Of a stretch of DNA of 64,000 nucleotides, positions 57,801 to 64,000 are shown piece after piece. The position numbers and the translations under genes were made by a program. This stretch comes from Channallabes apus (taxonomy: Eukaryota > Chordata > Actinopteri > Siluriformes > Clariidae): assembly GCA_030522415.1 (NCBI GenBank), contig JAMASW010000050.1:40998-104997 (forward strand). Direction: 5' to 3'. Below the pieces are notes generated by a model. The model ran no database searches, had not been told where the DNA came from, and saw nothing but the letters and a program-made list of their open reading frames with translations. The stretch's first letter is position 1, and each line of letters opens with the position of its first letter.

Positions 57801-59948
57801 CAGGCAGGTTGGAATGGGTGGAGAAAAGTGTCAGGTGTGTTGTGCGATAAAAGAGCATCAGCGAGAATGAAAGGAAAGGTGTACAGGACAGTGGTGAGAC
57901 CAGCAATGCTCTACGGCTTAGAGACAGTGGCACTGAAGAAAAGACAGGAGGCAGAGCTAGAGGTAGCAGAGCTGAAGATGTTGAGGTTCTCTTTGGGAGT
58001 GACAAGGATGGATAGGATCAAGAATCAGTTCATCAGAGGGACAACCCATGTGAGATGTTTTGGAGATAAAGTCAGAGAGGCCAGATTGAGGTGGTTTGGA
58101 CATGTTCAGAGGAGAGATTGTGAATATATCGGTAGAAGGATGCTGAGGTTGGAACTGCCAGGCAGGAGGTCTAGAGGAAGACCAAAGAGGAGATTCATGG
58201 ATGCAGTGAGAGAGGACATGAAGTTAGTTGGTGTGAGAGAAGAGGATGCAGAGGATAGGGTTAGATGGAGGCAGATGATTCGCTGTGGCGACCCCTGAAA
58301 GGGAACAGCCGAAAGACAAAGAAGAAGAGTTTTATCTTGATAGGTTTCTGCTGTATGGGAGCTCATTGGCATTGATCTGACAGGACCTTTACCAAAAACT
58401 GAGGATCGGTTCCAGTATATCTTAACTGCAACAGATTATTTTTCTACATGGGTTGAAGCTTTCCCATTAAAAACAAAAACAGCAGCTGAAGTGGGACGCC
58501 ATATTTGTTCTATTATATATCGACATGGTTGTCCTCAAAGAATTCTCTCGGACCAGGGAAGAGAACTTGTGAATGATGTATGCGTGTTTTAAAATAGTAT
58601 TGTAAATATAACCCAGGAATTATTTCTTTCTGCTTGGATTGTATTTGTTCTAACAGCATTCTTTTTTGTTTTTAGTTCAATAACAGCCTTTGTAAAATTT
58701 TGGGCATTGAAATAAGTGTCACTGCTGCATATCATCCCCAAACCAATGGCCTGGATGAGGAAACAAATGATAACATAAAACGGCAAGTATATTTTCGAGG
58801 TTTTTTGGAACTGTGTGGGACAGGATGTATTCTTTTAACATTACATCATAAATTATTGATATTATTGACAATTAATCCCTTAATATTTATTCTCTAATAT
58901 TTATTTAATATAATTAATCTCAGTATGTAATACAGTGCATGATCAGAGCAAGAAAGTAACCTCTCTGAGGCAGAATTTATCTAATTTTTGCATTTCTTAT
59001 TTTACATCTTAGGGCTCTGAAAAAATTGGTCAATGAGAAGCAGAACAACTGGGATGTCTTCTTGGATGCTACATTGTTTTCCTCTTAGGTCTAAAATCCA
59101 CACCACCACAAAATTCTCTCCTTTTCTGTTAATGTATGGAAGAGAGGCAGTGTTCCCCTTGGAGGTTCCTGTTGACATGCCTGTAGGTTTGTTTCTGAAG
59201 TGCTTTATAAAATCTTAATGATTTATGGCAAGAACGGATCATGTGTGTTGAACAGTTTCTTATGACTGACATGTAGTTATTTAAGAACTCAAACTTTAAC
59301 AGAAATGAGAAGTAATTACATTGTTCTTAATGATTTTACTAAAAATAATGCTTTGTCTTGATCTGTGAATAATAATAATTTGCTGTGAATGTTTTTCCAC
59401 TTCAGCTTTCCACAATTATTCTTCCCGATGAAAAAAGCTATGTCACGTTAATTGAGACAATAAAAACAACAACAGCTGAAAACATCTCCAAGTCACAGGA
59501 AAAACAGAAGCAGGCATATGCAAAACAAATGCATAAAAAGTACCAAAACACTGTTTATCATGTTGGAAATGAGGTGCTTCTGTTCAACATGAGGAAGCGG
59601 AGACGGAAAGGAGGAAGAATTGAACCTGATTTTACCGGACCTCATGTCATCCAGGCAATATGTGGCAAGCTGGTTACACCATCTAATTCTGAAGGGGCAA
59701 CTTTAAAGAACAAATACGATGTAAACCACATCAAGCCATACAGAAGGAGCCAAACTGATGTCCCAAGTCAGGAATCACACAAGGTGCCAGAAGAGCATAA
59801 GACCAGTAAACCTCCCTCTAGCCCAGAGCCTCTGACAATAGAAAAGGATTTGGAAAATGTGGCTGAAGAAATTTGGAAGCCACAGAGGCCTTCAGTAATA
59901 CATTTTTCCACAAGAAAAGATGTTGAAATCCAGAATGAAACAAGAGCG
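54819..59948 (+). CDS. Ginger/GIN-like gene, integrase part
   Basis: Exons read: 54819-54936 ([20 protein letters not shown]), 55027-55145 ([30 protein letters not shown]), 55191-55303 ([20 protein letters not shown]), 58344-58577, 58676-58786, 59013-59182 and 59406-59948. The HHCC zinc-binding region is partly kept (FHSSP, then CDMCQ). The DDE core has Asp in [19 protein letters not shown], Asp in [13 protein letters not shown] and Glu in [13 protein letters not shown]. The C-terminal part [42 protein letters not shown] is typical of gypsy/GIN integrases. Its likely role was DNA strand transfer. Damage: a frameshift with stop near 59084 (LFS to LRSKIH), a frame problem at 55120-55145 and at the 58786/59013 joint. 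Splicing is inferred from consensus sites. An LTR-gypsy origin is less likely because no RT or LTR is present. Confidence 0.8.
55416..58298 (+). pseudogene. RTE endonuclease-reverse transcriptase with two nonsense codons
   Basis: One frame throughout, interrupted only by TAA near 55643 (after GSGFKLF) and TGA at 57564-57566 (after MMFADDIVL). The endonuclease has [49 protein letters not shown] and DYILCRR. The reverse transcriptase has [76 protein letters not shown] and the FADD box. The C terminus has [19 protein letters not shown] and [12 protein letters not shown]. Lengths and motif order match RTE elements. The second stop falls directly after the catalytic FADD box, so this copy is not active. 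Confidence 0.9.
55416..58329 (+). mobile_element. RTE-clade LINE, nearly full coding length
   Basis: Flanked by a 13-bp duplication TTTTACCTTGATA (55403-55415) and TTTTATCTTGATA (58330-58342), one mismatch. It ends GAAAGACAAAGAAGAAGAG without a long poly(A), as usual for RTE elements. It is inserted in an intron of the Ginger-like gene so that the duplicated bases restore the polypyrimidine tract and the A of the AG acceptor of the next exon. Confidence 0.92.
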
Positions 59949-60206
59949 GTAAGAGAAAAATCACTTAACAGACTGCATATATTTTATGTACTCTTTTTTC
60001 CCCCATTTTATGCACTTTTAAAACGGTTTTATTCTGCATTATTTTTACGAATATAAATTGTTTTGTTACATATTGTTGTATAACTGTATGTGAAATCATA
60101 ATAATAAATATTTCAAAGGAAAAAAATTCAAAGGAAAGCTTACAAGAAAGAGGTTGTAGTTCTATTTGTGCATGTTTGACCCAAGTTTGTTTGCATGAAA
60201 AAGGGG

Positions 60207-60301
60207 TTTGGCCTGTTGGCCATTTTGACTGGGTGGTCACTGGTTGTGTAATGCATTATGTTGGCCTGTTGGCCATTTTGACCGGTTGGTCACTGGTTGT
60301 C
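60207..60301. repeat. Two-copy tandem repeat of about 55 bp
   Basis: GGCCTGTTGGCCATTTTGAC occurs at 60207 and again at 60262, each followed by GGTCACTGGTTGT. Palindromic GGCCTGTTGGCC opens each unit. Confidence 0.85.
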
Positions 60302-60304
60302 TTC

Positions 60305-60566
60305 TACAGTATTTTGCCAAAAGTATGTGGATACCCATTCCAATGGATTTGATCAAGCATTAAGGGAAATATTTGTTCCAGCATGTAAAGCCAATTATGT
60401 GGGTTCAGCTTTTCACACCGGTTTTAAAAGGTCCTTTTTGTGACATTAGATCCAAAAAAGAGAGGCTTGCTGAGGCTGGCCTTTAACATGTTTGAAAATA
60501 AACGTTAAACAAGCACATATAATTATGACATTATAGTGTCTATATACTTTTGGCCATATTACAGTA
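60305..60566. mobile_element. Tc1/mariner-type MITE
   Basis: The left end TACAGTATTTTGCCAAAAGT and right end CTTTTGGCCATATTACAGTA are imperfect inverted repeats with TA at both limits. AAAAGTATGTGGATACC is the typical end of a common fish MITE. It is 262 bp, non-coding, and lies in an intron of the Ginger-like gene. Confidence 0.75.
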
Positions 60567-60620
60567 GTGCAGGGATTTTACACAAATGTCTGTGGTTTAA
60601 CATTTATTTTGCATTTTTAG

Positions 60621-61920
60621 TTAGAATGCTCTGGTCTGCCAAAGATCATGGCCAGGTGGAAGCAGTTGTTGGACCATACAAATTGTATATTACATCTTTC
60701 CGTACATTGTAAAGGGAATGAATGGTTGGCTGATGAGGTGAGAGACTGCTTAGTTATAAATGTCTTAAAAAGGAATATCTAAAATTGTTATTAAATGTGT
60801 TTTTTATACTTCAGGTTATTGATGCATACTTGTTTACCCTTATTGAAAAACAGCAGGCAAGTGGGAATCATATTTATGTAACTTTTGTTTAATATTTCTT
60901 GCACTGTTCACCAAGAGTCTCTGCTGTCGTTGCAACACCACTGTTTTCTGGACAGTTCCAGAGATTCAGAAAGGTAACTCCATTTTTCACAGAATCTATA
61001 TTAGTGATTATCTATAACAATAATTAATAACTTGGAATTGAACCTATTCTTCAGATGAAGTGTCCAAAGGAAGGCATTTGGATATGCCCTGTAAATGTTG
61101 GAGCTCATTGGATTGTAGTGGTGTGGTTAAATTCTTTGCTTCTTCTATAACACAATATAATTGATATTAATGAAATATTATTTGCATGTATGTAAAAAAT
61201 ATATATTTTTTACTTGACGGCTAATGCAGCAAAATTCATTCTCACTTTGGATAAAGCATCTGCTAAATAAAAATAAATGTAGAGAGAATAAAATAATTGC
61301 ACTGAATCTTTTCAGATTGTCCACATGTGTGAAAAAGTTCTCGTGCTGATCGATCCATTCGCAAATGAAGGTGCTTATGAGCGCAAGTTTCTACGCAACT
61401 GGAAGTAACAGTTCTGTCAAAGTGTCTAAATTGACAGTTGCAATAAAGAGCAAAGTTTAAGGCATTTTATATAACGAAAATTGACCTGAATCCGTCACTG
61501 AAAGTGATCATGTGTCATTGTGAACGCACCACAGGACATCACACAGTGCATCACTAATGAAATGTGACCTCTGCATTTAACCCATTTCATTATTATTTTT
61601 TAAACAATAATTAGGAATTTCTTGAGGACAACAGACTGTGGAGACCATGGAGCAAAATGGACAGTACAAACTATGCAGCACAACAAGCAGGCTGATTCCA
61701 GCAGCTGTGGCATTTTAGCACTGATGGTTAACATTTTGTATTATTTTTGGCATTTATACTGTAAATTAAATTACTGTAACACTCTAAAATGCAATGCAAT
61801 TTTGTAGTTTTCTGAACATTATCTTGAGAGTGGAGACATCAGTGGTGTCAAGACGTCTCCACAAGCAATAAACAAGGCAAGACTTGAAGTAGCCTGTGCA
61901 CTACTCCAGTGTAAAGCTAA
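60621..61920 (+). CDS. Ginger-like gene, Ulp1/SENP-type (C48) protease part
   Basis: Exons 60621-60737, 60815-60856, 60916-60973, 61054-61120, 61316-61404, 61615-61726 and 61808-61920. The domain begins HCKGNEWLADE then VIDAYLFTLIEKQQ, a typical Ulp1 start. The His is in GIWICPVNVGAHWIVVV, the Asp in EKVLVLIDPFANEGAYERKF and the Cys in NKQADSSSCGILALM, so all three catalytic residues are kept. Family members cleave ubiquitin-like modifiers such as SUMO. The joint 61404/61615 restores the frame (TGGAA|G). Exon 60815 ends CAG|GCAAGT, a GC-type donor. The exact limits at 60916 and 61120 are uncertain. Whether the protease is active is unknown. Confidence 0.8.
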
Positions 61921-62200
61921 GTAAAATAAACACTTGGTGAAAGAAAAAAAAAGCACTATAAGGGGTTCCTGCCACTGCTTCACGATCCAAATTAGTTTTA
62001 ATAATGTTAAATATAAAACTATTACACCTGTAGTATAATAGTTATTCTGGCAACTTAAAAAAATATTACATTTCTTTCAATGTAACACAACAAATAATAT
62101 GCATTTTACTCGCATATGAAATATATGGAGTGTGTGATGGATAATGTACTCATACAGAATCGCAACAGTTTTAAACCTTATAATAAAACATTGTTTCTAG

Positions 62201-62505
62201 GGAATGCAGATGACCTTTGTGTCGTACGCTCATTGCTAGAAACTGATGCTGATAACAGCATGATTGAAATGGTAATGTATAACAAAAATGTGTGTTTTGT
62301 ACTATTAATTGACTGTAGCATGTCTGTGCATAGTGCCATATAATTTCTCACTGTGTAATTATATGTACCTAATTCTTTTTTTTTTTTGTGCTTTTCTTAA
62401 CTGTAGGTGCAGTGTGATATGTGCAGTAGGTGTGCACATTTTAAATGTGCCCAATATGAGAGAGACAGTTGTCTGCCATATCTGTGCAAAAAGTGTTGTG
62501 ACTGA
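62201..62505 (+). CDS. Ginger-like gene, PHD-like finger and C terminus
   Basis: Two exons, 62201-62271 (DDLCVVRSLLETDADNSMIE) and 62407-62505 (VQCDMCSRCAHFKCAQYERD, then SCLPYLCKKCCD and a stop), joined in frame. The Cys-His order (CDMC, CAHFKC, YLCKKC) is that of a PHD finger. The first pair is CVVR instead of CxxC, and the usual Trp before His-Phe-Lys-Cys is Cys, so metal binding may be weakened. PHD fingers read histone tails and could target integration. The joint with 61920 is not certain. Confidence 0.65.
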
Positions 62506-62939
62506 TTCATACTGTTAGAATGTCCTGTTTATAATGAGAATTATAATGTGCTTAGTGTTTCACGTATTATCTATGTTTCTTTGATTTCTTACCATTTAAC
62601 ATTTTTTACAAATGAGTTTGACACATTTTACAAGTACTGGTGCAATAAACTATGCAATAAAAAGGTGGAATGATTATTTAATAGGGATTGTTCGCATATT
62701 GCTTTTTTTTTTTTAATAAAGATGTTATTTAAAAACATTTAAATAAATAACTTTTACTACACAATTATTTAGATTTGTTATGAATTAATACATATATATT
62801 TTGGTATAGAAGAAGACACATAGATAATTTTACGTCATCCTAATAGAACAACACAGTAATTGTGTGCTGTAAGCATAAGGGATATCGGTCTATCAAATTA
62901 TCCTACACATACAATTTTTTAAAAAGCTAATATAAGTAT

Positions 62940-63386
62940 AGACTATAGCGTATCAACCCATGCTACCCATATTCTTACTGTGCACAAAGACAAAAAGAGA
63001 TTTTGCACTGGGAGCATGTTTTGATAGGGCACATTAGTCTATCAGATTATGCTACCCATGATATTTTAATTAATACTAATGTCATGGAATATCAAACCAT
63101 GCTCCCCGTATTCTTACTGTGCACAAAGACTGATTATTGATGTAATATTGTATGAATTTGCACTGGGAGAGTCATGTGATAAGGGAAACAAATTTAAGTA
63201 TTTTCGTAAATTTTATATAGTATGAAACCTTGCTCGACATATTTTCCTTTTACAAATGTATTACTGTGAAACGTGCTGTTATGGGAACTACACAATTGAA
63301 ATGAAACCAAAAAGTAGCATTTTTCGATGTGGTAGCATAAATCGATAGACTCTGCTATCGATTTGTGCTATGGTAGCATTTTTCGA
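62940..63386. repeat. Subterminal repeats of the Ginger-like element
   Basis: Short motifs recur: CCATGCTACCCATATTCTTA at 62958 and a CCATGCTCCCCGTATTCTTA relative at 63095, both followed by CTGTGCACAAAGAC; ATGCTACCCATGA near 63049; GTAGCATTTTTCGA at 63314 and 63373. Such clusters commonly bind transposase. Confidence 0.7.
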
Positions 63387-64000
63387 CAAGGCAGCGGTCC
63401 TCTTCCAGTCCTGTTACAGAACATCGCAGAATGTCGCGGCAACTCACTGTGTCTAACTCCTCATCTAGCCGTCAGTCAAACCGCAGAGGTGATATAGGGG
63501 TATTAGTGTTAATTACCACATCAGGCGCTTAAGAAAACAAGAGCAATAAGACTAATGAAAAACAAACCGCAAACAAACAAAAACAAATTAAACTGTATTC
63601 CACATTCACGCGGGCTGGACATTTGACTGTTATGACCCTATTAGTTATGAGCTAGCACAACTGTTTGGGTTTACAAAGATGGGAACAGTGTTCATATTTA
63701 ATTGTTTATGGCCTGGCCCTCTGTATGTGCACCATTGTTTAATAATGTCTTCTGTTATTAAAATCTCAAGTTAAAAAATAATAAAAGAAAAACGTAAAGT
63801 TTATTGTCCACTGTTCATTTCTTACTCACACAAGATATTACAGTTACACACAGGAGAGAGGAAAAGAGAGAAAAAGCGTGAGCAGCTACAAACACCTGTA
63901 TAAGCAGAAAAAGGTTTAGTCTACGTCATTTTTGTTTCTGATGAAGGTTTCATTAATTTCTCAGGGAGGGAAAATAAATATCCCTGCAGAGCGTTCCCAC
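63387..64000 (+). other. Flanking DNA, possible first exon of a neighbouring gene
   Basis: An ATG at 63431 opens MSRQLTVSNSSSSRRQSNRR and meets a donor AGAG|GTGATA at 63488. The upstream 60 bp are somewhat GC-rich. This could be the first coding exon of a gene continuing beyond the window, but there is no family match. The rest is AT-rich with nothing recognised. Confidence 0.25.

Larger units (their letters stand above)
54068..63386 (+). mobile_element. Ginger-like element with TCGAAAAATGCTACC inverted ends
   Basis: TCGAAAAATGCTACC at 54068-54082 has its exact complement GGTAGCATTTTTCGA at 63372-63386. The trinucleotide CAA lies just outside on both sides (54065-54067 and 63387-63389). Copies of CATGCTACCC-like and GTAGCATTTTTCGA motifs cluster in the last 450 bp. 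Between the ends lies one gene of about 16 exons encoding integrase, Ulp1-type protease and PHD-like finger, the set known from Ginger DNA transposons. Removing the RTE LINE leaves about 6.4 kb. I have not verified that these termini match described Ginger ends. A host-domesticated gene with nearby repeats is the alternative. Confidence 0.6.

Overview
The window is vertebrate nuclear DNA, most likely from a teleost fish. It is AT-rich, contains intron-split genes with GT-AG sites, CA/GT and TA microsatellites, fish-type NLR leucine-rich-repeat exons, Rex1- and Rex3-like LINEs, several Tc1-like families and a tRNA-headed SINE. No species is assigned. There is almost no ordinary single-copy gene content. 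Most of the 64 kb is nested and often broken mobile elements, some of which carry captured or element-borne genes.

Layout. 0-7.4 kb: a solo LTR with an internal 27-bp minisatellite, then two LRR exons of an NLR immune-receptor gene. 7.4-13.6 kb: a 6.2-kb element with CCCAGATAGCA inverted termini holding decayed piggyBac-type, BEN-type and DUF4806-like exons, with a dead Tc1 element inside it. 14.7-17.1 kb: a SINE fragment and an intron-containing integrase-core pseudogene. 18.06-18.71 kb: two exons resembling the 3' end of HP1BP3 (linker-histone-like), with frame problems. 19.6-21.3 kb: a second Tc1 relic, a Rex1 3' end and a SINE tail. 21.3-24.8 kb: a CACTG-ended, CMC/EnSpm-like element with a SAMD3-like last exon and a tiny retrocopy of its own spliced 5' exons.

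24.8-46.3 kb is the most unusual part. Two copies of a large element sharing the terminus ACAGATGTCGCC lie in opposite orientation. The right copy (about 10.3 kb) has this terminus inverted at both ends and splits an L2-type LINE into two halves that now lie 10 kb apart. Both copies carry the same three-exon gene with a SAMD3-like C terminus. It is open in the left copy and broken in the right. No recognisable transposase was found in either copy.

46.3-53.4 kb: the 5' half of the L2 (with a SINE and a perfect 14-bp duplication), a Rex3 LINE with one nonsense codon and a missing 3' end, and a minus-strand CMC/EnSpm (Tnp2-type) transposase pseudogene next to another SAMD3-like gene. 54.1-63.4 kb: a Ginger/GIN-like gene of about 16 exons encoding a gypsy-type DDE integrase, a Ulp1/SENP-type cysteine protease and a PHD-like finger, flanked by inverted TCGAAAAATGCTACC repeats. 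An RTE-clade LINE sits in one of its introns, directly against a splice acceptor.

Functionally, the region is a record of nested transposition. SAMD3-like coding modules recur four times in three structural settings, which suggests that this gene family travels with DNA transposons. All family names are from recognition of motifs by eye; no database search was run.
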